64,000 nucleotides of DNA from Flavobacterium sp. (GCF_004211145.1 NZ_SEBS01000009.1:1-64000); one strand, 5' to 3'. Counted from the stretch's first letter, positions 46,732 through 55,761 are shown. The notes: generated by a model not told the origin, from the letters alone. Made by a program: numbers and translations.

Positions 46732-47571
46732 CTAACCGTGGACTATATCGGCAAAAGTACCTTTTTTCGTTATAATGCCTAAATCAAAGAGTTGATTTTG
46801 AATATTGTTTAACATTGGCTCGTTGAGATTGCGCTGCGACCATTCGGTAAGTTCGAGCCAATCGCGCACGTCATCGATCTTCAGATGGTAACGGTTCGCG
46901 AAATCCATATCGATTTCAGGAAGTTTCTTGAACTGTTGCGTCCATTTGTTGATCACCGACAAAATGGCCTCGATGGTTTCCGACTGGGTTTCCAAAATAT
47001 CACTTCTTACCGCGATCACGAAGCACGGCCAAGGCGTCGGGCAATCGGCGATGCGCCTGAAAATACCTTTGTCGACGAGCGGTTTTGTCATGAATCGTTC
47101 CCACATGAAGTAATCGGCCGAACCATTCGTAAGCGCTTCGACGGCGCCGTCAATGGTGTTTACAATCTCGAATTTTAGCTCGTCCTTGTTCCAGCCTTGG
47201 TTTTGGGCGTTCACATACGTCATCAATTCCGACCCCGAACCTTTGCGGCTGATCGCGGCGACCGTTCCTTCAATATCCGACAAATTTTGATACCCTGAAT
47301 TTGCCGAAACGTGAATTCCCCAAATCAAAGGCGATTGCACGTAAACCTGAACGATGCGCGACGGATTTCCCGCATTGATGTCCTTGATGATTCCTTCGGT
47401 CAGGATCACGGCGATGTCGGTTTCGCCCGAACGCAACATCTGGCAAAGTTTGCCCGTGCCTTCTGGAACGTCGATCCATTGGGCATCGATGCCGAGTTTT
47501 TCGAAATCGCCGGCCTCGATCGCGACGCGCCAGGGAAGGTTGAAATGTTCGGGAACTCCGGATATTTTCAT
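46732..47571 (-). CDS. Solute-binding-protein-like protein without signal peptide (possible Ca3427-type)
   Basis: A 279-residue type 2 periplasmic-binding-protein fold: IEAGDFEKLGIDAQWIDVPEG, MLRSGETDIAVILTEGI, SDIEGTVAAISRKGSGSELM and GAVEALTNGSADYFMWERF. These are the usual two-lobe blocks of the NMT1/SsuA class. It starts MKISGVPEHFNLPWRVAIE with no signal peptide or lipobox, and no permease or ATPase is near, so it probably works in the cytosol. I recall a group of such soluble proteins that includes Candida Ca3427; membership is a guess. The ligand is unknown. Confidence 0.82.
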   Translation of the reverse strand: MKISGVPEHFNLPWRVAIEAGDFEKLGIDAQWIDVPEGTGKLCQMLRSGETDIAVILTEGIIKDINAGNPSRIVQVYVQSPLIWGIHVSANSGYQNLSDIEGTVAAISRKGSGSELMTYVNAQNQGWNKDELKFEIVNTIDGAVEALTNGSADYFMWERFMTKPLVDKGIFRRIADCPTPWPCFVIAVRSDILETQSETIEAILSVINKWTQQFKKLPEIDMDFANRYHLKIDDVRDWLELTEWSQRNLNEPMLNNIQNQLFDLGIITKKGTFADIVHG

Positions 47572-47591
47572 GGGTAGATTTTAGATTTAGA

Positions 47592-47776
47592 TTTGGGCGT
47601 TGCGCCGATTCGCGACCTTTGTTCCATTCGCAATCAAGCGGCGCCGGGCTTTCGGCACTCGCTGTTTATTCCGCGAGCTACATAAACGAGCTTAGACAAA
47701 TGCCTCAATCCCTAACGCGAACCCGTTGTTGAAAGTACGTTTTTCGGTAAAATCAGCGGTCGGTTTTCACCAAATA
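47592..47776. repeat. Dispersed element TTTGGGCGTTGCGCCGA, copy 1, and remaining spacer
   Basis: TTTGGGCGTTGCGCCGA at 47592-47608 recurs exactly at 62024-62040. Both copies sit about 20 bases upstream of a minus-strand ATG after an A/T-rich leader. A GCGCCGGGCTTTCGGCACTCGC stretch follows here. I recall similar GGGCGTT...CGGGCT text in many flavobacterial spacers. No gene is seen up to 47776. Confidence 0.65.
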
Positions 47777-48235
47777 TTAACGCGTCATATGATTTCGGTC
47801 CAATTGACGCAGGTGATGTTCGAGATGGTCGGCGTAATCGGTCATTAGAAAACGCATATCGGCAGTCGTTCCGTCGGTGAATTGGATCGGGATTCGCAGG
47901 ATTCGTTCGCTTGCACTCGAGATGATCGAGACGATTTGTCGGTTGATCGCGAGCCACAACACCAATAAATCCTCGCTTTCCTTGTGTTGGTAATCGTTTA
48001 TGAGAACCAATTCGTTTTGGTCGTACGTCCGGTGTTTGTAAGGTTGGGCCGAATATTGCGCCTCAGTGAACCGAACGAGATTATGGATGGCCGAATCGAC
48101 CAAATGCCCGAGGATTTCCTTTTTCGACCATTTTTCAGGACTCGGCTTTACCTCGAGTTGCTCGTCGGATAAATTCATGAAAACCTGCGTGCCTTTCTTG
48201 AGCAGCTCCTCGATTCTTGAAACTACTTTTTCCAT
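47777..48235 (-). CDS. DinB-family protein
   Basis: A 152-residue four-helix-bundle protein of the DinB/DUF664 superfamily. Conserved parts are KPSPEKWSKKEILGHLVDSA with the first His, and the later LMTDYADHLEHHLRQLDR with further His; together these normally bind a metal ion. Some members are thiol-dependent S-transferases using bacillithiol, and bshA lies in this window, but that link is inference. Start ATG overlaps the stop of the phosphorylase gene by one base (TAATG), so they are co-translated. Confidence 0.92.
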   Translation of the reverse strand: MEKVVSRIEELLKKGTQVFMNLSDEQLEVKPSPEKWSKKEILGHLVDSAIHNLVRFTEAQYSAQPYKHRTYDQNELVLINDYQHKESEDLLVLWLAINRQIVSIISSASERILRIPIQFTDGTTADMRFLMTDYADHLEHHLRQLDRNHMTR

Positions 48236-49107
48236 TATGTCGAAGCTGCGATTTTGTTGAGCGCGTACGCAATCAATTCGTCGACAGCCTTGTACGGATC
48301 GTCGCTGAACGTTCCGCTCGCACGGTTCGCAATGATCGCGTTCAACGACAGGGCGTTGTGGCCGAGCAATGCGCTCAGCCCGTAGATCGCGGCGGTTTCC
48401 ATTTCGAGGTTCGTGATATTGTTGCCTTCGAATTCGAAATCGTCCATCTTTGAATTCAATTCCGAATCCTGTATGTCGAGTCGCAAAACGCGTCCTTGCG
48501 GCCCGTAAAAACCTCCGGCTGTCGCGGTGATTCCTTTGAACATGCGTTCGCCGTCCATCAATTGTTGGAGTTTTTCAGAACATGCGATCGCGTACGGTCG
48601 GCCCTTTTTGGCATCCCAATTCGTGTGTTTTATGAATGCGTCCTCAATCGCCGCGTTCGAAACGTCGTCGATCCGGTAGGAGCGAAGCATGTTGTCCAGT
48701 CCAAGCCCGAACGTGCTCATCACGAAACTGTCGACCGGAATCTGCTCTTGCAACGATCCTGAAGTTCCGATACGAATGATGTTCAAACTCGTCAATTCTT
48801 CCTTCAACTCACGCGTTTCGAGGTCGATGTTGACGAGCGCGTCGAGTTCATTGATCACGATATCGATGTTGTCAGGGCCGATTCCCGTTGACAAAACCGT
48901 CATGCGCTTGCCTTTGTACATTCCCGTTTGCGTCTTGAATTCGCGCTTTTGGGCCGAAAATTCTATGGTATCGAAGAATTGCGTGATTTTCTCTACGCGA
49001 TTTTGGTCGCCCACGAAAATGATGTCGTTCGCGATGTGTTCCGGACGCAGGTTCAGGTGATAGACGCTGCCGTCGGGATTTAATATGAGTTCAGATGGTT
49101 GGATCAC
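48235..49107 (-). CDS. Nucleoside phosphorylase (uridine phosphorylase-like)
   Basis: A 290-residue PNP/UDP family enzyme that splits nucleosides with phosphate in salvage. Blocks seen are IIFVGDQNRVEKI, VLSTGIGPDNIDIVINEL, IIRIGTSGSLQEQIPVDSF and the ribose-binding ITNLEMETAAIYGLSALLG. The base preference cannot be read for certain. The start is GTG at 49107 (MIQPSELILNPDGS); no ATG is in place. DinB gene follows with a one-base overlap. Confidence 0.92.
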   Translation of the reverse strand: MIQPSELILNPDGSVYHLNLRPEHIANDIIFVGDQNRVEKITQFFDTIEFSAQKREFKTQTGMYKGKRMTVLSTGIGPDNIDIVINELDALVNIDLETRELKEELTSLNIIRIGTSGSLQEQIPVDSFVMSTFGLGLDNMLRSYRIDDVSNAAIEDAFIKHTNWDAKKGRPYAIACSEKLQQLMDGERMFKGITATAGGFYGPQGRVLRLDIQDSELNSKMDDFEFEGNNITNLEMETAAIYGLSALLGHNALSLNAIIANRASGTFSDDPYKAVDELIAYALNKIAAST

Positions 49108-49146
49108 TGGAAAATTATTGAAGCGTAAATTTAGGGATTTGGCCGG

Positions 49147-50550
49147 TTATTCCGCACGGGTTTCGTTCTCGAATTGCGCAATTGTTTTTTTGGCGGCGGC
49201 GAGACGGATTGCTTTGTTCTTCCCCGTCAGTTTGTGGCTGATGAAATGCTCGAGTCTGTGATGCATCGGAATCAGCATCGATGCCAGGATCACCAATCCC
49301 AACAGCATCAAGACAGGCGAGTGGTGCGTGATTTTTTCCAGGAATGGATGGATCAATAGATTAACGAATTCGAAAACCAACAATAACGCGAGGATCGCGA
49401 GAAAAGAAATCCATTTTTCGTTGACGATGACCGTTCGGCTCAACATCAGGAACACGATAAAAAAAGAAATGATGAACGTACCGATCAAAATAAACTGAAT
49501 GTTTTGATGTCTTTGGTTTTCAGCTTCTACAATTTTAACCTCGAGTTCCTGCTGCCTGATTTGTTCCCGGAATTTCATCGTTTCGAGATTTTGCATTTTC
49601 TCGAGACTGAACAGTTCGTCCTTGGCCGCCATGGCTTTCCTGAAATAGGCATTGACGCTGTCTTGTGAATTCGTCTGCTCGAAACTCGCATACATGTATT
49701 CGTAAGACCGCAGAAGTTGGTCGTTAAACCCTGAGTTCTCTGAAATCGCTATTGATTTCCGAGTGTAAAAACGCGCGCTGTCGTGTTGCTTGAGCGCAAG
49801 GAACGCCTGCCCGAAATCATTAAGCGCATAGACGAGCGAATATTTGTCGGCGCGATTTCCGAATGTCTTGAAAAAACCCATCGATTTTCTCAGGAAAGGC
49901 AACGCGATTTCGTATTCGCCGGCCGCCATGTAATTTTCCCCCATCGTACTCAACGATGCGCAAAGCCTTCGGTTGTCCTTATTCGACATGTCGATGTTGA
50001 TGGCTTTTTGGGCGTATACGAGTCCCGAATCGGGCATCTTCGCTATGGAATAGTCAACGGCAAGGTCATTGTAGGCCGTAGACAGGAATTGTTTGGGCGA
50101 TATCCTCTCGGCCAAGGCGATCGCTTTTTTAGCATAATCAAAAGAAAGCGCCCAGTTTTTCGATTGGGCGTAAGACAATGCGATCGCGTGATTCGAAAGC
50201 ATTATGCCATAATCGTCCTTGCGCCGGCGGAAACGTTCCAGGATTGGCAAGGCCAGATTCAACGCGGAATTGTAATCGCCTTTGAAACCGAAAACGTTCG
50301 CCAGATACAGATCGATATAATCGCTGCCTTCAATGTCATCCTCGCGTTTGAACCATTCTCCAAGCCGGATCGCCTTGACGATCGTCAAACTGTCAGCCGA
50401 ACTTGCCGAAACGAACTCTGCATAGATTACCATGCTTTTTTCTTTCGGGCTCTGCACTTTGGTATATTTTGCCATCGCGCCATCCGACAGTTGGGCAAAA
50501 GCCATCGCACTCAGCAAAAACGTACACAGTAAATACACGATGTTCTTCAT
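49147..50550 (-). CDS. TPR-repeat protein with three C-terminal membrane helices
   Basis: A 467-residue protein with signal peptide (IVYLLCTFLLSAMAFA). Five or six tetratricopeptide repeats span residues 80-300, for example YNDLAVDYSIAKMPDSGLVY and MGENYMAAGEYEIALPFL. A coiled-coil stretch (310-345) precedes three helices near 350-440, and a basic tail ends IAQFENETRAE. The layout is that of Bacteroidota TPR sensor kinases, but no kinase or DNA-binding output domain follows. It may signal through protein contacts. Single-gene unit. Confidence 0.85.
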   Translation of the reverse strand: MKNIVYLLCTFLLSAMAFAQLSDGAMAKYTKVQSPKEKSMVIYAEFVSASSADSLTIVKAIRLGEWFKREDDIEGSDYIDLYLANVFGFKGDYNSALNLALPILERFRRRKDDYGIMLSNHAIALSYAQSKNWALSFDYAKKAIALAERISPKQFLSTAYNDLAVDYSIAKMPDSGLVYAQKAINIDMSNKDNRRLCASLSTMGENYMAAGEYEIALPFLRKSMGFFKTFGNRADKYSLVYALNDFGQAFLALKQHDSARFYTRKSIAISENSGFNDQLLRSYEYMYASFEQTNSQDSVNAYFRKAMAAKDELFSLEKMQNLETMKFREQIRQQELEVKIVEAENQRHQNIQFILIGTFIISFFIVFLMLSRTVIVNEKWISFLAILALLLVFEFVNLLIHPFLEKITHHSPVLMLLGLVILASMLIPMHHRLEHFISHKLTGKNKAIRLAAAKKTIAQFENETRAE

Positions 50551-50863
50551 GATTGTTGCGGTTCTAATTTTTCAATCGTCTTTTGAGGTCTTTGATCGCC
50601 ATGATTTTATTAAGTGTCGCCTCGGACACATTTTGGCCGACAAAAAATCGGCTCAAATAGAAATAAAAAAAGTAGCAGTTTTTTTCATGGGATTGCGTTT
50701 TTGCGGTTCGGTCGCATGCGGTGAATTTGGATTATCCGAAGTCAACGACAGTCACTAACAATCGAAACTAAATAAATGTTTGTTTTTAACGCCGGAAAGA
50801 TGGGGCGAACAAACATAGCAAATTTCTCTTAATGAACGACTTACGATTCATGTATAATGCAAA
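50551..50863. other. 310-bp spacer with a 9-bp inverted repeat and a -7 box
   Basis: ATGTTTGTT at 50776-50784 is exactly complementary to AACAAACAT at 50808-50816, with 23 bases between. The right arm overlaps TATGTTTG on the minus strand (50817-50810), which could be a -7 box for the TPR gene 260 bp away. No gene on either strand is convincing. Confidence 0.45.
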
Positions 50864-50892
50864 AAAGCCACAAACTAATCGTTCGTGGCTTT
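50864..50892 (-). terminator. Terminator of the SUI1-like gene
   Basis: AAAGCCAC at 50864-50871 pairs with GTGGCTTT at 50885-50892; on the minus strand it runs into TTTTTTGC. Confidence 0.75.
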
Positions 50893-50912
50893 GTTTACGT
50901 TTGCGTTTAACC

Positions 50913-51263
50913 TTATCCGCCGACGCGTTTCACGTTATAACCTTCGGTTTTTAAAATCTCCATGATCTTGTCCCGGAAATTTCCCTGGATGATGATTTCG
51001 CCATCCTTGACAGCGCCGCCGACGCCGCATTTTGTTTTTAGCATTTTGCCGAGCGATTTCAAATCGTCTTCGCTTCCTTCGAAACCTTTGATGATCGTGG
51101 CGACTTTTCCGCCTCGGTTTTTCTTGTCGAGATGGGCTTCGAGGCGTTGTTTATTGGGATCGATCGTTTCGCCCGACGTTTCGTCGTTATCGAATTCGAA
51201 GTCTTCGTTCGTGGAGAATACGAAACCGCCGAGGTCGTTTAGGGATGTTAGTTTTTTTGCCAT
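50913..51263 (-). CDS. Translation initiation factor SUI1/YciH-like protein
   Basis: A 116-residue homologue of eukaryotic eIF1 and bacterial YciH. The C-terminal half has the SUI1 fold, GGKVATIIKGFEGSEDDLK, LKTKCGVGGAVKDGEI and IQGNFRDKIMEILKTEGY. The N-terminal part is acidic and looks disordered. In E. coli YciH represses some initiation; the role in Bacteroidota is not established. It has its own terminator and is probably a single-gene unit. Confidence 0.93.
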   Translation of the reverse strand: MAKKLTSLNDLGGFVFSTNEDFEFDNDETSGETIDPNKQRLEAHLDKKNRGGKVATIIKGFEGSEDDLKSLGKMLKTKCGVGGAVKDGEIIIQGNFRDKIMEILKTEGYNVKRVGG

Positions 51264-51279
51264 TTGGGAACGCTGATTG

Positions 51280-51309
51280 TTGCGGATTTACGCAGATAGT
51301 CGCGGATTA
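51280..51309. repeat. Left inverted repeat flanking the GxxExxY gene
   Basis: TTGCGGATTTACGCAGATAG followed by TCGCGGATTA. Its reverse complement matches 51722-51752 at all but one substitution and one extra A. It ends inside the last codons of the gene. Confidence 0.85.
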
Positions 51310-51696
51310 TTTTCTGTAATTTTCAAATACTTTTCTGGTGAATTGCGGCTTTCTGCCAAAATTAAGCAATAAACCAACTTCACAATCAGTAGCTTTAAGA
51401 TAGTTTATCAGCTGATATTGATGTTCAGGAATCAAATTTTCGCAGGCCTTTATTTCGAGAATTATTTTTTCGTTTACTAATAGGTCCGCAAAATAATGAC
51501 CAACGGAAATTTCTTTATAGAATACATCGATTCTTTTCTGAACATCAACAGTGAAGCCGAGTTTACGAAGCTCATAACAGATAGCATTTTCATAGATTTT
51601 TTCCAAAAAACCATATCCTAATTCGTTGTAAACATCGTAGAAACATTTGAGGATTACATCCGTAGTATCCTTTAATAATAATTTATCTGCTATCAT
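51307..51696 (-). CDS. GxxExxY protein
   Basis: The family is named after the motif seen here as ELGYGFLEKIYENA (G-x-x-E-x-x-Y). A later D...E-x-K pattern (HYFADLLVNEKIILEIKA) fits a PD-(D/E)XK nuclease fold. ATG 51696 gives 129 residues beginning MIADKLLLKD; the frame runs on to 51765, but those codons are the right inverted repeat. GxxExxY genes are scattered in Bacteroidota genomes; the function is not known. The gene fits almost exactly between two 30-bp inverted repeats. Confidence 0.88.
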   Translation of the reverse strand: MIADKLLLKDTTDVILKCFYDVYNELGYGFLEKIYENAICYELRKLGFTVDVQKRIDVFYKEISVGHYFADLLVNEKIILEIKACENLIPEHQYQLINYLKATDCEVGLLLNFGRKPQFTRKVFENYRK

Positions 51697-51721
51697 TAAT
51701 ACAATTTTTTCGTGGCGTATA

Positions 51722-51752
51722 TAAATCCGCGACCATCTGCGTAAATCCGCAA
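51722..51752. repeat. Right inverted repeat flanking the GxxExxY gene
   Basis: TAAATCCGCGACCATCTGCG followed by TAAATCCGCAA; near-perfect inverse of 51280-51309. An extra AATCCGCG follows at 51753-51760. Confidence 0.85.
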
Positions 51753-51762
51753 AATCCGCGTT

Positions 51763-51805
51763 CATAAAAAAAAACGAAAAGCATCAGGAAAACCTAATGC
51801 TTTTC
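51763..51805 (-). terminator. Terminator of the dioxygenase gene
   Basis: GAAAAGCATCAGG at 51776-51788 pairs with CCTAATGCTTTTC at 51793-51805 (one mismatch). On the minus strand a run of nine T follows. Confidence 0.85.
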
Positions 51806-51823
51806 AATTATAAAAATATGAAT

Positions 51824-52777
51824 TTATTTTTTAATCAACCCCAATTCAACCAAACGCTCGTACAAGAAATCTCCCGCAGTAATGTCGTCAAATTGCTTCG
51901 GATGGTTCTCATCAATCGTATTGGGCAACACGTCCAGTTTCATCTCGCTTATCGGATGCATGAAAAACGGGATCGAGAAACGCGATGTTCCCCATAATTC
52001 CCTCGGCGGATTCACGACCTGGTGAATCGTCGACTTCAATTTATTGTTCGTGTGGCGCGACAACATATCGCCCACGTTTATGACCAATTCGTCCGGCTCG
52101 GCGATCGCATCGATCCATTCCCCGTCGTGGTTTTGCACTTGCAATCCTTTTCCTTGCGCGCCCATCAAAAGCGTGATCAGGTTGATATCGCCGTGTGCTG
52201 CGGCTCGTACGGCCCCGTCAGCAGGTTCGTCGGTGATCGGCGGATAATGGATCGGACGCAAAATACTGTTTCCGTTCTTGATGTAATTGTCGAAATAAAA
52301 TTCGTCCAATCCTAAATATAAAGCCAATGCGCGAAGTACGTAAATGCCCGTTTTTTCAAGCATTTTGTAGGCTTCCTTGCCGACCTCGTTGAACTTCGGA
52401 AGTTCGTCGACTGAGACATTGTCCGGATATTCGGCCTCAAGCGCCGGATTGTTCTCGACGTACTGCCCGAAATGCCAAAACTCCTTCAAGTCGCCCGCCG
52501 AACGGCCCTTCGCATGTTCTTTCCCGAACGAAACATAACCGCGTTGCCCGCCGATTCCCGGGATTTCATACTTTTTTTTCGTCTCGACGGGAAGGTTGAA
52601 GAAGTTGCGTACTTCTCCATACAATTCATCGACGAGTTTGTCATCCAGAAAATGACCTTTTAATGCTACGAATCCGATGTCTTCGTAGGCTTTTCCGATT
52701 TCATTTACAAACTTTTGTTTACGTTCCGGGTCGCCCGAAAGGAAATCACGTAAATCCACACTTGGAATGTTCTGCAT
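51824..52777 (-). CDS. Isopenicillin N synthase-like 2-oxoglutarate/Fe(II) dioxygenase
   Basis: ATG 52777 gives 317 residues starting MQNIPSVDLRDFLSGD; nine extra in-frame codons upstream are dropped. DIOX_N and 2OG-FeII domains are present. Iron ligands are His and Asp in AAAHGDINLITLLMGAQ and His in RHTNNKLKSTIHQV; the 2-oxoglutarate-binding R-x-S is SRFSIPFF. Reaction unknown; family members hydroxylate, desaturate or form rings. No partner genes suggest a pathway. Single-gene unit with terminator. Confidence 0.92.
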   Translation of the reverse strand: MQNIPSVDLRDFLSGDPERKQKFVNEIGKAYEDIGFVALKGHFLDDKLVDELYGEVRNFFNLPVETKKKYEIPGIGGQRGYVSFGKEHAKGRSAGDLKEFWHFGQYVENNPALEAEYPDNVSVDELPKFNEVGKEAYKMLEKTGIYVLRALALYLGLDEFYFDNYIKNGNSILRPIHYPPITDEPADGAVRAAAHGDINLITLLMGAQGKGLQVQNHDGEWIDAIAEPDELVINVGDMLSRHTNNKLKSTIHQVVNPPRELWGTSRFSIPFFMHPISEMKLDVLPNTIDENHPKQFDDITAGDFLYERLVELGLIKK

Positions 52778-52826
52778 AGGTTTACAATTATATTTATATC
52801 TCAAAACCCTTGTAGGCCTGATTATA

Positions 52827-52834
52827 CAAATGTA
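52827..52834 (-). promoter_or_regulatory. -7 box of the dioxygenase gene
   Basis: TACATTTG on the minus strand, 50 bases before the ATG. No -33 box is clear. Confidence 0.35.
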
Positions 52835-52842
52835 TAGAAATA

Positions 52843-52938
52843 TTGTTTAGTGTTTAGGATTTCGCATTTGGAGTTGCTCTGGCGTGGCTTGAAACCCTAA
52901 ACCCTAAACACGAAACCTTTAACCCGAAACTCTAAACA
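52843..52938. repeat. CCCTAAA-like word repeat with inverse
   Basis: AAACCCTAAACCCTAAACACG lies at 52893-52912 and AACCCGAAACTCTAAACAAT follows. TGTTTAGTGTTTAGGATTTCG at 52845-52865 is the opposite form. The same words return at 57941-57990. It looks telomere-like but is a short spacer repeat. Confidence 0.75.
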
Positions 52939-52987
52939 ATTTTTTATACTTTTGGGCATGTTTTCAATTAAAACCAGCCCAGTCCTA

Positions 52988-54964
52988 ATGAATTTCGAAC
53001 GCCGGAACCTGTCAGACGACCAATTGCTTGACCTATACAAACGCCTGCTCAAACCACGCCTCATCGAAGAAAAGATGCTTATCCTGATCCGTCAGGGGAA
53101 AGTATCGAAATGGTTCTCGGGAATCGGGCAGGAAGCGATAGCGTGCGGCGTGACGGCTGTGCTTGAGAAAGATGAATACATACTTCCGATGCACCGAAAT
53201 CTTGGTGTTTTCACGGGTCGTGACATTCCGTTGTATAGACTTTTCTCGCAATGGCAAGGGAAGGCGAGCGGCTTTACGAAAGGTCGTGACAGGTCGTTCC
53301 ACTTCGGGACGCAGGAACACAAAATAATCGGGATGATCTCGCATTTGGGCCCGCAATTGGGCGTCGCCGACGGAATCGCACTCGCAAATAAACTAAAGAA
53401 GAACAGGAAAGTAACGGCGGTTTTCACGGGTGAAGGCGCGACGTCGGAAGGTGATTTCCACGAAGCGCTCAACATCGCGTCGGTTTGGGATTTGCCTGTT
53501 CTGTTCATCATCGAAAACAATGGCTACGGATTATCGACGCCGACCAACGAGCAATACCGCTGTGAAAATCTTGCCGACAAAGGAATCGGATATGGAATGG
53601 AGGCGCACATTCTCGACGGGAACAACATCCTTGAAATCTATAACGAATTGTCGGAAATCGTCGAATCGATGCGCGTCAACCCGCGTCCGGTCCTGCTCGA
53701 ATTCAAGACATTCCGTATGCGCGGCCATGAGGAAGCCAGCGGAACCAAATACGTTCCCCAGGAAATGATGGATTTGTGGGCCGAAAAAGATCCGGTCGAC
53801 AATTTCAGACGCTACCTCATGAAACAGAATATCCTGCGCGCCGATAAGGACGAAAAATGGCGAGAGGAAATCCGCAAGGAAATCGACGACAATTTGCTGT
53901 TGGCGAACACCGAAGCCGAAATCGTCGCGAGCCTCGAGCAGGAACTGGACGACGTTTACAAACCGTATGATTTCGAAGACTTTAAACCGAATGGTGAAGT
54001 GGAAAATATCCGTTTCGTCGATGCGATTTCGCAGGGCTTGAAGCAATCGTTCGAACGTCACGACAACTTGGTCATCATGGGTCAGGACATCGCCGAATAC
54101 GGAGGCGCGTTCAAGATTACCGATGGTTTCGTGGATCTTTTCGGGAAAGACAGGATCATCAATACGCCGATTTGCGAAAGCGCCGTGGTTTCGGCCGGAA
54201 TGGGGCTTTCGATCAATGGATACAAAGCGATCGTGGAAATGCAGTTCGCCGATTTCGTGTCGACGGGTTTCAATCCGATCGTGAATTACCTCGCAAAAGT
54301 GCATTACCGATGGAACGAAAAAGCCGACGTCGTGGTGCGAATGCCGTGCGGCGGCGGAACTCAAGCCGGGCCGTTCCATTCACAGACCAACGAAGCCTGG
54401 TTTACGAAAACCCCGGGATTGAAAGTCGTATATCCTGCGTTTCCATACGACGCGAAAGGACTTTTGAACGCGTCGATCAACGACCCGAATCCGGTGATGT
54501 TTTTCGAACACAAACAACTATACAGAAGCATCTATCAAGATGTTCCGACGGGATATTACACATTGCCTTTGGGAAAAGCGGCCGTTTTGCGCGAAGGGAA
54601 AGACGTGACGATATTGGCGTTCGGAGCCGCGGTTCACTGGGCTTTGGACACGCTCGACAAGAATCCGGACATTTCAGCCGATCTTATCGATTTGAGAACG
54701 TTGCAACCTTTGGATAAGGAAACGGTTTACGCGTCGCTCAAAAAGACGAGCAAAGTGATCATTCTTCAGGAAGACAGTTTGTTTGGCGGGATCGCGAGCG
54801 ATTTGTCGGCGATGATTACCGAGGAATGTTTCCAATGGCTCGACGGGCCGGTGAAACGCGTGGCGAGTTTGGATACGCCGATTCCGTTTACGAAGGCGCT
54901 TGAGGATCAATATTTGCCGAAGAGTAGGTTTGAGAAAGCTTTGCGTGAGTTGGTTGATTTTTAG
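52988..54964 (+). CDS. Fused alpha/beta E1 component of a 2-oxoacid dehydrogenase (branched-chain type)
   Basis: A 658-residue thiamine-diphosphate enzyme in which E1 alpha (residues 1-325) and E1 beta (340-658) are one chain. ThDP-binding text is GEGATSEGDFHEALNIASVW to IENNGYGLS. The beta half has GQDIAEYGGAFKITDGF, NTPICESAVVSAGMG, MPCGGGTQAGPFHSQ and ILQEDSLFGGIASDL. It decarboxylates a 2-oxoacid, probably branched-chain, and passes the acyl group to an E2 not seen here. Start ATG 52988 (MNFERRNLSD) is preferred because a TACTTTTG box at 52947 would start transcripts after the more distal codons. A mutated copy of its last 70 bases lies at 55687. Confidence 0.93.
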   Translation: MNFERRNLSDDQLLDLYKRLLKPRLIEEKMLILIRQGKVSKWFSGIGQEAIACGVTAVLEKDEYILPMHRNLGVFTGRDIPLYRLFSQWQGKASGFTKGRDRSFHFGTQEHKIIGMISHLGPQLGVADGIALANKLKKNRKVTAVFTGEGATSEGDFHEALNIASVWDLPVLFIIENNGYGLSTPTNEQYRCENLADKGIGYGMEAHILDGNNILEIYNELSEIVESMRVNPRPVLLEFKTFRMRGHEEASGTKYVPQEMMDLWAEKDPVDNFRRYLMKQNILRADKDEKWREEIRKEIDDNLLLANTEAEIVASLEQELDDVYKPYDFEDFKPNGEVENIRFVDAISQGLKQSFERHDNLVIMGQDIAEYGGAFKITDGFVDLFGKDRIINTPICESAVVSAGMGLSINGYKAIVEMQFADFVSTGFNPIVNYLAKVHYRWNEKADVVVRMPCGGGTQAGPFHSQTNEAWFTKTPGLKVVYPAFPYDAKGLLNASINDPNPVMFFEHKQLYRSIYQDVPTGYYTLPLGKAAVLREGKDVTILAFGAAVHWALDTLDKNPDISADLIDLRTLQPLDKETVYASLKKTSKVIILQEDSLFGGIASDLSAMITEECFQWLDGPVKRVASLDTPIPFTKALEDQYLPKSRFEKALRELVDF

Positions 54965-55686
54965 TTAAGGTCATTATAGGTTTAGCCAGGGATTTTTTCT
55001 GTGGCTTTTTGATTTTTTGCCACGGATACACGGATCTACACGGATTATAAAGTTTATAAAATATTCTCTGTTGGTAAGGTAAAATATTAAACATTAGCCA
55101 CAGATTCACAGATTTTGAAATCTATTGGTTTAGCTACCGAGTATTTCTGTGGCTTTTTTATTTTTTTTGCCACGAATACACGAATTTACTCGGTTATATA
55201 TTTTCCGAATTTTGGAAAATCGAACGTCTTGAAGATTCTCATGTCCAACAGGAAAGACGACGACAATTCGGATTGTAAAGTAACATTAGCCACAGATTCA
55301 CAGATTTTGAAATCTATTGGTTTGCCACGGAGTATTTCTGTGGCTTTTTTATTTTTTTGCCACGAATGCACGAATTACAAAGCTTATAAAATATTCTCTT
55401 TTGGTAATGCGAGTTTTAAACATTAGCCACACGTTTACAGATTTTGAAATCTATTATGAAATCTGTGAATCTGTGGCTAAAAATAAAAATCGCAACAGCT
55501 AATTTAAACTGCAAAATGATTAAAAGTTCGCCCAATCCGTGTATCCTTGACTGAAATTTCCTTCGGCTAAAACCCCTAAAGATTCGTGCATTCGTGGCTA
55601 AATCAAATTCATTTGTCGCTATTTATTAAAATAAAACTCCTGAAAAAATCCACGCAAATCCATATATTGGTGGCTAAAATCGAATT

Positions 55687-55761
55687 ACAAAAGCGCTTGA
55701 GGATCAGCATTTGCCCAAGCAAGTTTGAGGAGACTTTGCACGAGTTAGTTAATTTTTAATT
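55687..55761 (+). pseudogene. Frameshifted second copy of the E1 gene end
   Basis: AGCGCTTGAGGATCA at 55692 matches 54895-54909 of the E1 gene and similarity continues through ATTTGCC, GTTTGAG, GAGTTAGTTAATTTTTAA and past the stop into TTTTTCTGTGGC. A two-base loss after CCCAAG puts a TGA early. About one base in five differs. It is a decayed fragment with no function expected. Confidence 0.8.

Noticed and set aside
50432..50758. A 108-codon plus-strand frame at the start of the TPR gene
   Set aside because: Half of it is antisense to the TPR signal peptide region and it has no motif or leader.
52889..52938. Telomere
   Set aside because: CCCTAAA words are few, imperfect and internal to a spacer between normal genes, like the other word repeats.
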